A DNA stretch of 35,883 nt from Saprospiraceae bacterium (GCA_020846655.1 JADLDL010000102.1:1-35883); one strand, 5' to 3'. Counted from the first letter of the stretch, positions 13,641 through 23,000 are shown. The notes: a model not told the origin generated them from the sequence alone. Program-made: numbers and translations.

Positions 13641-16316
13641 CTAAGACAACCGGAGTTCCGCCCAGTCCGATTCGTCTTCTCCGGCTTTGATCTTGAATCC
13701 TTTTCGTTCGAACAAGCGCCGCATAGCGCCATTTACCTTCAAAAAAGAAGCCGTTATTTCCTGGTAGCCCTGTGCCCGCCCGATTTCAATAATATAATCG
13801 GTGAGGATACCGCCGAGCCCCTGCCCGTGCCAGGCATCGGCTACCAAAATGGCATACTCACAAGATTCGCGCCAGCCATCGCCCACGATCCGCACCACAC
13901 CAATAATTTTCGGCCCTTCGTTTTCCTCGATCACCGCCACGATGGCCATCTCCCGGTCGTAGTCGATGTGGGTAAACCGCGCCAGCATCTTGTGGTCGAT
14001 GCCCGGCATGTAGCCGAAGAAGCGAAAATAGAGGCTTTCCCGCGACGAATTTTTCACCAATTCGGCTTCCAACGGCTCGTCTTCCGGCCGGATGGGACGC
14101 AGCAGGACTGATTGGCCGTTGCGCAAGTGGGTGGTTTTGATCCACTGGGTAGGGTAGGGCGTGATGCTGAGGTGCTCGTACGGCTCGCGTTGGAGGCTGG
14201 GGCTGCGCTCCAGGGTAGCCGTGGCATCCAGCGCGATACCGCCGTTGGGACCCATCGCGAAGGGATTGATGTCGAACTCGCAGATGTCCGGGAAATCCAT
14301 CAGCAGGTAGGCGAAGCGCACCAGTACGGTGTGCAACTGCTCCAGGGGCACGGCCGGCAGGTGTCGGAAGCCGCGCAGCAGGCGCACGATTTTGGTGTCT
14401 TCCACCAGGTGCCGGGCCAGGGCCAGGTTGAGCGGCGGGAGGCCAATGGCGCGGTCCTGCCACACTTCGGTGGCCACGCCGCCCAGGCCAAACACAATGA
14501 CCGGACCGAAAATCGGGTCTTTGACGGCGCCGATGAGCAGTTCGTGCTGGTTGTTTACCATCGGCTCCACCGTCACGCCGGTGATGCGCGCGTCGGGGCG
14601 TTTTTGGCGCACGTTTTCCATCAGGAACCGGTACACCTGCCGGGCGCCGTGTTCGGTTTCGATGCCCAGCCGCACGCCGTGTACCTCGGATTTGTGCCAA
14701 ATATCCGGCGATTCGATTTTCAGGGCCACCGAGCAGTTCAGCGCACAGGCAAACGCCGCGGCTTCATCTTCGGTTTTGGCCAGAAAACTGGTGTTGACCG
14801 GTATGCCGTAGCAGGCCAGCAGGCGCTTGCTCTCCGATTCGTGCAATTGTGTCCGCCCTTCTTTTTGCGCCGATTCGATCAGGGCCCGCGCTTCATTGCG
14901 GTTGATGTCGGCCAATTCCACCGGCAGGTCGGCCGGCGTCTCGTGGAGCAATTCCAGGTTTTCGCGGTAGCGCACCATGTGCATAAACGTCACCACAGCC
15001 CGCTCTGGAAAGGGGTACCAGGGTACTTTGCCTTCTTCCAGGATGGCGCGGCCGGTTTTTACGGTTTGCAGGCCCATCCAACTGGTGTACACGGGTTTGG
15101 AATACACGGCTTTGGATTCGGCCACTACGGTGCGGGCAATGGCTTCGGCATCCGTCACGCTTTGGGCGGTGAGGATGGCCAGCACGGCGTCCACATTGGG
15201 GTCGTAGAGGCAGGCATGCACCGCTGCGCGGAATTGCTCCACGCTGGCGTCGCCGAGGATATCGACGGGGTTGCCTTTGCTCCAGGCGGCCGGCAGGAGT
15301 TGGTGGAGGGTGGCCAGGGTGTCGGCCGAGAGCGTAGCCAGGGTGCCGCCGCGTTGTTCGAGGGCGTCGGTGGCGAGGATGGCGGGTCCGCCGGCATTGG
15401 TTACGATGGCGAGGCGGTTGCCGGCAGGCAAGGGCTGGGTGGCGAGCGCTTGCGTGCAATCGAACAACTGCTGGATGGTTTGTACCCGGATGACGCCGGC
15501 GCGCCGGAACGCGGCGTCGTACACGGCATCGTTGCCGGCCATGGCGCCGGTGTGCGACAAAGCGGCCCGGGCGCCCTGCACGCTGGCGCCGGCTTTCAGG
15601 ATCACAATCGGTTTGGTTCGGGCGAAGGCCCGCGCGGCACTCATAAACTTGCGCGCGTTGGCCAGGTTTTCCATATAAATCAGGATACAGGCCGTGCGGC
15701 TGTCGGATCCGAAATAGTCGATCAGGTGTTCAAAACTGATGTCGGCCATGCTGCCGATCGAAACAAAATGGCTGAAGCCCACTTTTTTATCGGCTGCCCA
15801 GTCCAGAATGGCTGAGCCGAGCGCGCCGCTTTGGGAGATAAATGCCACCCGCCCGGGTGGCGGCATCGTGGGCGCAAAGGTGGCATTGAGGCCGATGGCC
15901 GGCGTCACGAGGCCCAGGCAGTTGGGGCCCACGAGCCGCACGCCACAGGCGCTGGCTTGTTGCCGGAGTTCGCGAAACAAGGCCTCGCCCTCCGGGCCGG
16001 CTTCCTTGAAGCCCGCCGACAAGACCACCGCGCACTCGGCCTTGGCCTGCTGGCAGTCTTTCATCAGCGCCGGCGTGAGGGCGGCTGGCAGCGCCAACAC
16101 CACCAGGTCCGGCGGCGCCGGCAGGTCTTTGAGGCGGCTGTAGCATTTCACGCCCGCCAGGCTTTTGTATTTGGGGTTCACCGGATACACGGCGCCCTTG
16201 AACCCGCCCGCCAACAGATTCCGCAATACCGCAAAACCGATTTTCTGCGGCTTTTCCGTGGCGCCTACCACCGCAATGGATTTGGGGTAAAAGAATTTGT
16301 CTAAGAGCCGCTTCAT
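13641..16316 (-). CDS. Pat-like bifunctional ADP-forming acyl-CoA synthetase / GNAT acetyltransferase
   Basis: The protein has 891 residues. Residues 1-130 form a CoA-binding Rossmann domain (FYPKSIAVVGATEKPQKIG), 150-300 a succinyl-CoA-ligase-like domain, about 480-710 an ATP-grasp domain (LLACYGIPVN, ALKIESPDIWHKSEVHGVRL), and about 735-890 a GNAT domain (LLRPIRPEDEPL, AWHGQGLGGILTDYII). This is the layout of the protein lysine acetyltransferase Pat/YfiQ. In enterobacterial Pat the active-site His of the synthetase half is lost, as I recall that sequence. Here it is present (H255 in ALSHTGAMAG), so the synthetase may still convert acyl-CoA + ADP to acid + ATP. The stop codon lies downstream of the deacetylase gene's stop by only 6 bp in operon order, so the deacetylase gene comes first and this gene follows it. 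Confidence 0.9.
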   Translation of the reverse strand: MKRLLDKFFYPKSIAVVGATEKPQKIGFAVLRNLLAGGFKGAVYPVNPKYKSLAGVKCYSRLKDLPAPPDLVVLALPAALTPALMKDCQQAKAECAVVLSAGFKEAGPEGEALFRELRQQASACGVRLVGPNCLGLVTPAIGLNATFAPTMPPPGRVAFISQSGALGSAILDWAADKKVGFSHFVSIGSMADISFEHLIDYFGSDSRTACILIYMENLANARKFMSAARAFARTKPIVILKAGASVQGARAALSHTGAMAGNDAVYDAAFRRAGVIRVQTIQQLFDCTQALATQPLPAGNRLAIVTNAGGPAILATDALEQRGGTLATLSADTLATLHQLLPAAWSKGNPVDILGDASVEQFRAAVHACLYDPNVDAVLAILTAQSVTDAEAIARTVVAESKAVYSKPVYTSWMGLQTVKTGRAILEEGKVPWYPFPERAVVTFMHMVRYRENLELLHETPADLPVELADINRNEARALIESAQKEGRTQLHESESKRLLACYGIPVNTSFLAKTEDEAAAFACALNCSVALKIESPDIWHKSEVHGVRLGIETEHGARQVYRFLMENVRQKRPDARITGVTVEPMVNNQHELLIGAVKDPIFGPVIVFGLGGVATEVWQDRAIGLPPLNLALARHLVEDTKIVRLLRGFRHLPAVPLEQLHTVLVRFAYLLMDFPDICEFDINPFAMGPNGGIALDATATLERSPSLQREPYEHLSITPYPTQWIKTTHLRNGQSVLLRPIRPEDEPLEAELVKNSSRESLYFRFFGYMPGIDHKMLARFTHIDYDREMAIVAVIEENEGPKIIGVVRIVGDGWRESCEYAILVADAWHGQGLGGILTDYIIEIGRAQGYQEITASFLKVNGAMRRLFERKGFKIKAGEDESDWAELRLS

Positions 16317-16322
16317 TTTTCA

Positions 16323-17288
16323 CTAAAATTTCCAATACTTCATCAGCAAGCCGGCGGCCTGGTGGAGGTACATTTCGTAGGTTTCCCAGATGCGGAGGCC
16401 GGAGGTAGTGCCGGTTTCGGGGTGGGGCATAGGTTCGTTGTTGACGCCAGCCAGGAAATTGAACACACAGCCGGGCAGTTCCTCTACGTTGTAGCCGCCT
16501 TCGAGTACGCCGAAGAGTTTGCCGGGAAATGTTTCCTGGAGGGTTTTGCCGATCCAGTGGTAAAAATTGCCGGTGGCGCGCAACTGGAGCAGCGGATCGA
16601 ACTGGTGAGCATCGAAACCGGCGGACACCGCCACCACGTCGGGCTGAAACTGGATGGCTGCGGGCAGCATGTATTCGATGGCGTGGCGGAAAATATCATC
16701 GCCGCTGCCGCTGGGCAGGGGGCAATTGATGGTGAAACCCTTGCCTTTGCCTTCGCCGATCTCGTTGGCCGAGCCGTTGCCGGGGTAGGCAGGGTATTGG
16801 TGCAGCGACCAGTAAAGCACCTGGTCTGTGCGGTAAAAAATATCCATGGTGCCGTCGCCGAGGTGGCCGTCGAAGTCGAGGATCAGGACGCGTTTGCCTT
16901 CCTGAACGGCTTTTTGGGCCGCTACGGCTACGTTGTTGAACAAGCAAAACCCATGCGCTTCGTCGCGGTAGGCATGGTGGCCGGGTGGGCGCACCAGGGC
17001 GAAATCGCCGCGTTCCATAGCCATGATCGTGGCGCCAACAGCCGTGGCGGCGGCCTTGAAACTACCCAGAGAGGCCTGGGTGTCGTTGTCGAAGGGCAGG
17101 CATTGGGCGCTGTGGAGCCGGATGGTTTCGATATAGGCCTTCGGGTGCACCAGATCGAGGTAGGGCTCGCCGTCGAGGATCAGCGGCTCGGGTGTCAGGT
17201 GGCTGAAGGCTTGTATCCGCCGCCGGTTTTCGGGGTGCGTATCGCCGGTATCGTGTTCCAATACGGCCGGATGGTACAGAATTTTCAT
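16323..17288 (-). CDS. Histone deacetylase family (AcuC-type) protein
   Basis: The protein has 321 residues from MKILYHPAV at 17288; the frame extends upstream by 27 codons without homology. HDAC hallmarks are present: RPPGHHA (H104, H105), DFDGHLGDGT with the zinc ligands D140 and H142, VSAGFDAH with D226, and LEGGYN near the end. The fold removes acyl groups from lysine or small amines, and in bacteria AcuC-type enzymes deacetylate acetyl-CoA synthetase. It lies 6 bp upstream of the Pat-like gene in the same transcription unit, so acetylase and deacetylase are likely to work on shared targets. A TAnnTTTG -7 box (minus strand 17324-17331) lies 36 bp before the start. Confidence 0.92.
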   Translation of the reverse strand: MKILYHPAVLEHDTGDTHPENRRRIQAFSHLTPEPLILDGEPYLDLVHPKAYIETIRLHSAQCLPFDNDTQASLGSFKAAATAVGATIMAMERGDFALVRPPGHHAYRDEAHGFCLFNNVAVAAQKAVQEGKRVLILDFDGHLGDGTMDIFYRTDQVLYWSLHQYPAYPGNGSANEIGEGKGKGFTINCPLPSGSGDDIFRHAIEYMLPAAIQFQPDVVAVSAGFDAHQFDPLLQLRATGNFYHWIGKTLQETFPGKLFGVLEGGYNVEELPGCVFNFLAGVNNEPMPHPETGTTSGLRIWETYEMYLHQAAGLLMKYWKF

Positions 17289-17323
17289 AAGCGAGGTGTG
17301 TAAAATACCCGCAGGGGGCGGCC

Positions 17324-17331
17324 CAAATGTA
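17324..17331 (-). promoter_or_regulatory. Candidate -7 box of the deacetylase/Pat operon
   Basis: The minus strand reads TACATTTG, matching the Bacteroidota -7 consensus TAnnTTTG, 36 bp before the ATG. There is no good TTTG at the -33 distance, so the match is partial. Confidence 0.4.
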
Positions 17332-17446
17332 ACGGCCAAACGGCAAATTGCGGAACGGAACCCGCTCAAAATTGAATTTTCCAGGCCCCTGTTCTAAACC
17401 TTTTATCCGGCCCGGCGTTTTCTCCCCCGATTGCGTTTTGCAAACC

Positions 17447-17454
17447 TATATTTG
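17447..17454 (+). promoter_or_regulatory. Candidate -7 box for HMG-CoA synthase gene
   Basis: TATATTTG matches TAnnTTTG. It would give a 5' leader of about 135 nt before the ATG at 17598. The -33 element is not clear. Confidence 0.4.
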
Positions 17455-17597
17455 CGCCGCGCAAATCCCTCAAAACCTGTCCTTCCAAATAATACCGCCG
17501 CTAACACCGGAGCGTTCATCGTTTTCGCAGTACACTCTTCGAATGTTCACCACTTGCCCGCCGGCCTGCCACAGCCGGGGTGCTCAACCTATTTGTC

Positions 17598-18995
17598 ATG
17601 GCCAAACGATTGTTGCCCATCGGTATCGACGACATGGCGTTCTACGCGCCCAAACTCTATCTTGACATCCGCTCGCTGGCGCAAAAACGCGATTTGCCCG
17701 CCGAAAAACTCGAACAAGGCCTCGGCCTCTACAAAATGGCCTTGCCCGATGTGCACGAAGACGCTGCCACCATGGCCGCCGAAACCATCGCCGAACTCAT
17801 CGAACGCAACCACCTCGACCCCCGCCGCATCGGCCGCATCTACCTCGGCACCGAAAGCGCCCTCGATATGGCCAAGCCCACAGCCACCTATGCCGTCGGG
17901 ATGGTCGAAGAACGGCTCGCCGCTCGCTACGGCCCCGGCTGCCTGCGCCACTGCGACGTACTCGACATGACCTTTGCCTGCATCGGCGCCACCGATGCCC
18001 TCCACAATACGCTCGACTGGGTATCCACCAGCCCCGACAACATCGCCATCGTGGTGGCCTCCGATATCGCCAAATACGAACTGGGGTCCACCGGCGAGTA
18101 CACCCAGGGCGCCGGCGCCGTGGCGATGCTGGTGCGCTGGCAACCGAGGCTGCTCACCGTGCGCCGCCTGTTTGGCGTGGCCATGGAGCACGTACACGAT
18201 TTCTACAAACCCCGCCGCGAGCGCTACAGCGATACGCCGGTGTTTGATGGGCAATACTCCAATTTGTGCTACCAAAACCGCATGACGGAAGCCCTGAACG
18301 ACTTCCGCCGCCGCGCCCTGGAGGCCGGTTTGTTCCGCCCCGACCAGTACCGCGCCCTCAGCGAACGCTGGGCGCGTATGATTTTTCACCTGCCCTACGC
18401 GTTTCACGCCAAACGTATGTTTGTGGAACACTTTGTGCGCGAGCGCAAAGCCAAAGGCATTTGGCCGCAGGATGCAGGCCGCTACGGGTTTGCGGAGCCG
18501 GTCGCCGAACAGTTTGCCGACGGCAAATCTTTTGAAAAAGCCTACGCGGGCTTTCTCAAATCGGTCAGCGAATCGCCCCTGTACCAGCGGTTTGTGCAGG
18601 AAAAACTGGAAAAAGCCCAGCGCGCGAGCAGCGAAACCGGCAACCTCTACACCGCCTCCATTTTCCTGGCCCTCATGAGTACGCTCGAATGCGACCTGAA
18701 CGATGGCGCCCGGCTCGGAGGCAAACGCCTGGGCTTTGTGGCTTATGGCAGCGGCTCCAAGGCCAAGGTATTCGAGGCTGTGGTGCAGCCCCAATGGGCC
18801 GAAGTGGTGCGGCAATTCCGGGTATTCGACAAATTGTCGCGCCGGCAGCCCCTGAGCTGCGAGCAATACGAGGCCTTGCACAGGGGTACCCAAACCGAAC
18901 CGCTCTTTGCCGAGCCCGGCCGCTGGGGCCTGGAGCGCGTCGGCACCGAAGGCGTGACGCTGGGCGCCCGCTACTACGGCGTCAGCGCCGGTTGA
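17598..18995 (+). CDS. Hydroxymethylglutaryl-CoA synthase
   Basis: The protein has 465 residues. The start ATG at 17598 gives MAKRLLPIGIDDMAFYAPK; an upstream in-frame start adds only six residues. The condensing-enzyme signature is clear: E86 in GTESALDMAKP, the acyl-accepting Cys128 in FACIGATDAL, SDIAKYELGSTGEYTQGAGA, and His264 in FHLPYAFHAKRM. The enzyme joins acetyl-CoA and acetoacetyl-CoA to HMG-CoA in the mevalonate route to isoprenoids, which part of the Bacteroidota uses. The possibility that it belongs to the beta-branching HMGS of a polyketide pathway is unlikely, because no such genes lie nearby. The 3' end overlaps the convergent gene by 14 bp. Confidence 0.92.
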   Translation: MAKRLLPIGIDDMAFYAPKLYLDIRSLAQKRDLPAEKLEQGLGLYKMALPDVHEDAATMAAETIAELIERNHLDPRRIGRIYLGTESALDMAKPTATYAVGMVEERLAARYGPGCLRHCDVLDMTFACIGATDALHNTLDWVSTSPDNIAIVVASDIAKYELGSTGEYTQGAGAVAMLVRWQPRLLTVRRLFGVAMEHVHDFYKPRRERYSDTPVFDGQYSNLCYQNRMTEALNDFRRRALEAGLFRPDQYRALSERWARMIFHLPYAFHAKRMFVEHFVRERKAKGIWPQDAGRYGFAEPVAEQFADGKSFEKAYAGFLKSVSESPLYQRFVQEKLEKAQRASSETGNLYTASIFLALMSTLECDLNDGARLGGKRLGFVAYGSGSKAKVFEAVVQPQWAEVVRQFRVFDKLSRRQPLSCEQYEALHRGTQTEPLFAEPGRWGLERVGTEGVTLGARYYGVSAG

Positions 18996-20133
18996 GCAGT
19001 TGGATGGCGCTTTGGCGGGCGGCTACGAAGTTGGAATCGCCGGCCTGGCGAGCAGACCAACGGAGCGACCGGATCAACTCCGGTTCGGCGAATTCATACT
19101 CGCCGGTCATGCCCCACATGTGCAGCACTTCGACCGCTTTGTTAAAATATACCTCGTTGTCGCCTTCCAGGCAGCGGACCATCCAGGCCCGGGCCTTGCG
19201 GCTTTCGCGCATGTCGAACAGGGTGTTGAACACATAATTGCGCCAGTAGTGCTCGGGATCATCTTCCTGGAGCAATTCCAACAGCAGGACTACGGCTTTT
19301 TCATCCCGGTGCTCGTTCCACAGGACGTTCGACTGTTCCTGCCGTTCTGTGGCGCTCAAAGGGGCTGTTGTTGTGCCTTCGGCGACAGGGTTTGGAGTGA
19401 GCAAGGCGCTGCCAGGCCGGAGGAATTCCACAACCGTTGACCAGGGCTCTTCGCCGAGTTGGTCGCGGGCAAACGCGGGTCGGGTCAGGCATTGTTCGTA
19501 AGAAATAAAGCCCAGAAAAACCGGGCCGTCGTGGAAGTTTTCGCTGCCGTAGTCGACGCCATAATCGCGCATGTTGACAAAATCGCTGGCTTTGTAGTTG
19601 CCAAAACTCCAGTGGCGCGGGTTGTCCAACCGAGGGTAATCCAGCAAGGGGAATGGCGCGTTGTAGGCTGCGCCGCCGACCTGGCGAAAGGTATTGCGGA
19701 GGATGGCCTGTGCCCACTTCCGGGTTTCCAACTCGGGCATGGGGAGGACCGGGCCATAAAACCAGAAATCGCTGAATCCCTGTACCTTCTCCACCTTTCG
19801 GTACGGGCTGTAGGCATCCGACAAATCCTTGTACAACAAGCCTTCCGGCGTGATGCTCAGTTCCCATTGGTACGTGTGGGTGACCTTGGTGGTGTAGCTG
19901 AACGTGCGGGTTTCTATATGTTGGGGCATCAGGTTGCGCCAAAAATCGTAGTGAAGCCGGGCGGTTTCAGACAGTTCCCTGTACTGGTCCAGCGCGGCGT
20001 CGAGCACCTGCCGGAACAAGTCGTTTTGCTGTGCCAGGGGTTCGTCTCCGAGTGCATTGTAGGTTTCAAAAAGTTCTGAAATCGTGAGTGTCTTTTCGTT
20101 GCAATGGACCAGTTGGCCGTCGAAATGAAGCAT
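18982..20133 (-). CDS. Hypothetical protein with helical C-terminal repeats
   Basis: The protein has 383 residues from MLHFDGQLVHCNEKTLTISE at 20133; the open frame goes 37 codons further without coding look. There is no signal peptide or membrane helix, so it should be cytoplasmic. The middle part is aromatic-rich (FSDFWFYGPVLPMPE, RHWSFGNYKASDFVNM). The last 110 residues look like paired helices (AVVLLLELLQEDDPEHYWRN, ARAWMVRCLEGDNEVYFN, AVEVLHMWG), reminiscent of HEAT-type repeats. I recognise no family. The gene converges on HMG-CoA synthase with a 14-bp overlap and diverges from the laminin-B-domain gene. Confidence 0.8.
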   Translation of the reverse strand: MLHFDGQLVHCNEKTLTISELFETYNALGDEPLAQQNDLFRQVLDAALDQYRELSETARLHYDFWRNLMPQHIETRTFSYTTKVTHTYQWELSITPEGLLYKDLSDAYSPYRKVEKVQGFSDFWFYGPVLPMPELETRKWAQAILRNTFRQVGGAAYNAPFPLLDYPRLDNPRHWSFGNYKASDFVNMRDYGVDYGSENFHDGPVFLGFISYEQCLTRPAFARDQLGEEPWSTVVEFLRPGSALLTPNPVAEGTTTAPLSATERQEQSNVLWNEHRDEKAVVLLLELLQEDDPEHYWRNYVFNTLFDMRESRKARAWMVRCLEGDNEVYFNKAVEVLHMWGMTGEYEFAEPELIRSLRWSARQAGDSNFVAARQSAIQLLNRR

Positions 20134-20312
20134 ATGGAGGGTATGTTTTTTTATGTTAGGGGGCAAAACCAAACAACAAAGAAATACATTGGCGCCGGCA
20201 AATGCCTGACGAAAACGCACGAAGCCTGCGCTTTTTGAATTCAAGCGTACCGACAGACACCCGGAATGCCAGTTTTATCAAAATTGCCCGCCGTGGCCCT
20301 GTCGGAAAGCGA

Positions 20313-20320
20313 TAGTTTTG
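20313..20320 (+). promoter_or_regulatory. Candidate -7 box of the T9SS laminin-B gene
   Basis: TAGTTTTG matches TAnnTTTG. If used, transcription begins near 20327, which favours the TTG at 20339 as start codon over the TTG at 20318 inside the box. A TTG lies 26 nt upstream, somewhat too far for a standard -33 element. Confidence 0.45.
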
Positions 20321-20338
20321 TGCACAAAACATACGCAC

Positions 20339-22519
20339 TTGGTCCATTCTACGTACAACCGACGCCGGCTTTTCCTCCTCTTTTTCCTCTTGCCCTGCCT
20401 GGTATGCGCTCAAGAAAGCCGGTTCGACACCGGCGACGACGGCTGGCGCGCCATTGGCGACCCGGTCAGCGCCATACCCACCTGGTTTGCCAATGGTGGC
20501 AACCCCGGCGGCTGGCTGCGCTCGGTTGATGCCTCTACCGGCGGCACCTGGCAATGGAGCGCCCCGACCAAGTTTTTGGGCAACAAATGCACCGCCTACG
20601 GCAATTTTTTGCGCTTCGACCTCACCGCCTCCGACTTCAATACGGGCAACAACCAACCCGATGTGACGCTCGTGGCAGGCCCTGTCCGGCTGGTGTTCAA
20701 CACGCCGGTGAACCCTGCCACCACCTGGACCCACTACGACATCCTGCTCAGCGAAACCGCCGGCTGGCGCCTCGGCAACCTGAACGGGCAGGTGCCTACC
20801 GCCGCACAATTCCGCTCGGCACTGTCCAACCTGACGGGCTTGCAAATCCGCGGTGAGTTCCTCTCTTCGGCCGACGATACCGGCGGGCTGGACAACGTGG
20901 TGCTCGAATCCAATTTCGGCTTCGACCTCGATGCCAACGACAGCACCACGCCGCTGGATGCCGTAGATTTTGTGGCCGATAGCCTGTGCAGCGGCGACAG
21001 CCCGGTGGCCGACCTGGATGTGCTGTTGCTGGCGCAAACGCGCGTCGACTCGATCGTCGTGGAGATTCAAAACCCGCTCGACGGCCCAGCCGAAGTGCTG
21101 AACCTACCCGCCGCCCCCGCCACCGTCGCGGTGACAGGCAACAACACGCCCCGGATCGTGCTGCGCAACAATGGAACCGCTTCTGCCAGTGATTTTCAAA
21201 CGGCGTTGCTGCTGATTCGCTACCGCAACGTGGCCCAGGCGCCCTCCCGGGCCCTGCGGCTGGTCCGGAGCCAGGTGTTTACGTTTTGCGGCGAAACCGC
21301 CGCAGCTACCACCAGCATTCCCTATTTCCCGGCCGGCTATGCTGGTGCCGACAGCACCCTGAACTGGTGTAGCTATAGCCCTGCGCAGGACTTGAGGACG
21401 CTGTTGGGGACGCCGGTGACGCAGGACGGCCGCTGGTCGCCGGTGTTGCCGGCCGGCCAGGTGTTCCGGCCAGCCACCGATAACGCCGGCACCTACACGT
21501 ATATCGTGGAAAGCCCGGCCGGCTGCCCAAGCGACTCGGCTCAGTTGCAGATCAGCCTTGAGTATCCGCCGACGCTGCCCGCCGATACCCTAATTTGCCG
21601 CGACAGTACGCTCAGCATCAGCGTACAACCGGCAGCAGCGTTCAGCAGTTGGGCCTGGAGCACCGGCCAGAACCAGCCTTCCATTGTGGTGGCTGCCAGC
21701 GGCACCTATGCCGTGACGGTCAGCTCGACGCTGGGAAGCTGTATTTTTCAGGACAGTGTTCGGGTCGGGCAATTTGTGGCCCGGGCTGGCGCCGATGCCC
21801 AAGTGGTGCTGTGTGCGTACGACGATCCGGTGGATTTGCGCGACTACCTGGGGCCCAACTTGTCGGCGGAGGGGCGCTGGGCGCCACCCTTGGCTTCGGG
21901 CGCCGATGTGTTTCGACCAGCAGCGGATAGCCCCGGCCAGTTCCAGCACCTGGTAGACGGGCAGTTTGGCTGTCCGGGCGACACGGCACTGGTGCAGGTG
22001 CAGGTGGCATACCCGCCGGTGTTGCAGGCCGATACGATCATTTGCCGGGATAGCGCTTTGACACTCCGTGTATTGCCACCGGGCCTTTTTACCGATTGGC
22101 AATGGAGCACCGGCTCAGGGCAGCCTTTGCTGGTGGTGCGCGAAGCCGGTACCTATGGGGTTCGGGTGCGCTCGGTATTGGGCGATTGCGTGTTTGCGGA
22201 CAGTGTCCGGGTGGGATTGATTACCTGTAGCGAATGTCCCCTGTATGTGCCCAACGCTTTTTCGCCGGACGACGACGGCCGGAACGACCTGTTTGAAACG
22301 AACTCGTCTTGTGTGTACCTGTACTATCGGTTGATGGTCTTTGATCGCTGGGGCAACCAGATATTTATGAGCGAGGACCCGCAAGTGGGCTGGGATGGGC
22401 GGTACCGGGGCAAAGAATTGCCACCGGCTGTATTTGTGTGGGTGCTGGAATTGGAGTCCGAGTTGTTGGGCGCGCCGCAACGCCGGCGTTTTTCGGGCAA
22501 CGTGACCTTGTTCCGCTAG
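20339..22519 (+). CDS. T9SS-secreted protein with laminin B domain and CHU_C C-terminus
   Basis: The protein has 726 residues from a TTG start; no ATG exists in frame before the signal peptide, and TTG at 20318 is the alternative. The N-terminus is a strong signal peptide (NRRRLFLLFFLLPCLVCAQ). Residues about 25-190 resemble a laminin B (domain IV) module (GWLRSVDASTGGTWQW, FLRFDLTASDF, GLQIRGEFLSSADDTGGLDN). Two PKD/Ig-like repeats of the form ADTLICRDS...FSSWAWSTG...GTYAVTVSS follow, then the type-B sorting domain CPLYVPNAFSPDDDGRNDLF...MVFDRWGNQIF...WDGRYRG. It is exported by the Sec system and the type IX system to the cell surface or outside; adhesion is a plausible role. Confidence 0.88.
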   Translation: MVHSTYNRRRLFLLFFLLPCLVCAQESRFDTGDDGWRAIGDPVSAIPTWFANGGNPGGWLRSVDASTGGTWQWSAPTKFLGNKCTAYGNFLRFDLTASDFNTGNNQPDVTLVAGPVRLVFNTPVNPATTWTHYDILLSETAGWRLGNLNGQVPTAAQFRSALSNLTGLQIRGEFLSSADDTGGLDNVVLESNFGFDLDANDSTTPLDAVDFVADSLCSGDSPVADLDVLLLAQTRVDSIVVEIQNPLDGPAEVLNLPAAPATVAVTGNNTPRIVLRNNGTASASDFQTALLLIRYRNVAQAPSRALRLVRSQVFTFCGETAAATTSIPYFPAGYAGADSTLNWCSYSPAQDLRTLLGTPVTQDGRWSPVLPAGQVFRPATDNAGTYTYIVESPAGCPSDSAQLQISLEYPPTLPADTLICRDSTLSISVQPAAAFSSWAWSTGQNQPSIVVAASGTYAVTVSSTLGSCIFQDSVRVGQFVARAGADAQVVLCAYDDPVDLRDYLGPNLSAEGRWAPPLASGADVFRPAADSPGQFQHLVDGQFGCPGDTALVQVQVAYPPVLQADTIICRDSALTLRVLPPGLFTDWQWSTGSGQPLLVVREAGTYGVRVRSVLGDCVFADSVRVGLITCSECPLYVPNAFSPDDDGRNDLFETNSSCVYLYYRLMVFDRWGNQIFMSEDPQVGWDGRYRGKELPPAVFVWVLELESELLGAPQRRRFSGNVTLFR

Positions 22520-22526
22520 AACGAGG

Positions 22527-22659
22527 AAATGTAAAATGTAAGATGTAAAATGTAAAAGTCAAAAGGGTATGGAACGGCTCTAAATGCCTGGTGGCCCTGA
22601 GCCACAAATCTTGCCAGCAAGTGCAAGTCACCCTTTTGACTTTTACATTTTACATTTTA
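22527..22659. repeat. Inverted heptamer-array element, copy 1
   Basis: Left arm 22527-22567 is made of ATGTAAA-type heptamers ending in AGTCAAAAGGG; right arm 22630-22659 is its inverse (CCCTTTTGACTTTTACATTT). The core between them contains the small hairpin TGGTGGC/GCCAC. It starts 8 bp after the stop codon of the T9SS gene. Bases 22574-22659 recur directly at 22884-22969 with one mismatch. Confidence 0.75.
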
Positions 22660-22690
22660 GGTAGTCAACCGGACAAGTGTTGATTCAACA

Positions 22691-22883
22691 TTGTTGCCGC
22701 TGTTGGCGTCCTCGCCACAAGTGTACGGAAAGAAAAGAATGCCGAAATTAGAGGCCCAAACCTGGAATGGAATATCAGCAAAAGCCTCATCAAACTGTAT
22801 GAAGTAGACCCAAACTTACCCCTACCGACAATAAATCTCAACATTCCGTACACTTGTGGCGGGGACGCCAACAGCGGCAACAA
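22691..22883. mobile_element. MITE-like element with 40-bp terminal inverted repeats
   Basis: Bases 22691-22730 and 22844-22883 are inverted repeats of 40 bp with a single mismatch, separated by 113 bp that are AT-richer than the neighbourhood. The right end abuts directly on the second copy of the flanking 86-bp repeat (22884). It has no transposase. A 69-codon open frame without ATG passes through the whole element on the plus strand (ends at 22892). It could be a non-autonomous transposon, a large RNA hairpin or a remnant. Confidence 0.55.
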
Positions 22884-22987
22884 ACGGCCCTAAATGCCTG
22901 GTGGCCCTGAGCCACAAATCTTGCCAGCAAGTGCAAGTCACCCTTTTGACTTTTACATTTTACATTTTACATTTTACATTTTACATT
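22884..22987. repeat. Inverted heptamer-array element, copy 2 (partial)
   Basis: Bases 22884-22969 repeat 22574-22659 with one mismatch, and the heptamer run TTTACAT continues further here to about 22987. The left heptamer arm is missing; its place is taken by the 40-bp inverted-repeat element. Confidence 0.7.
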
Positions 22988-23000
22988 TGACTTGCCTCCA

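Noticed and set aside
22665-22883. 72-codon minus-strand frame inside the inverted-repeat element
   Set aside because: It is created mainly by the inverted repeats, has no start context and no recognisable product.
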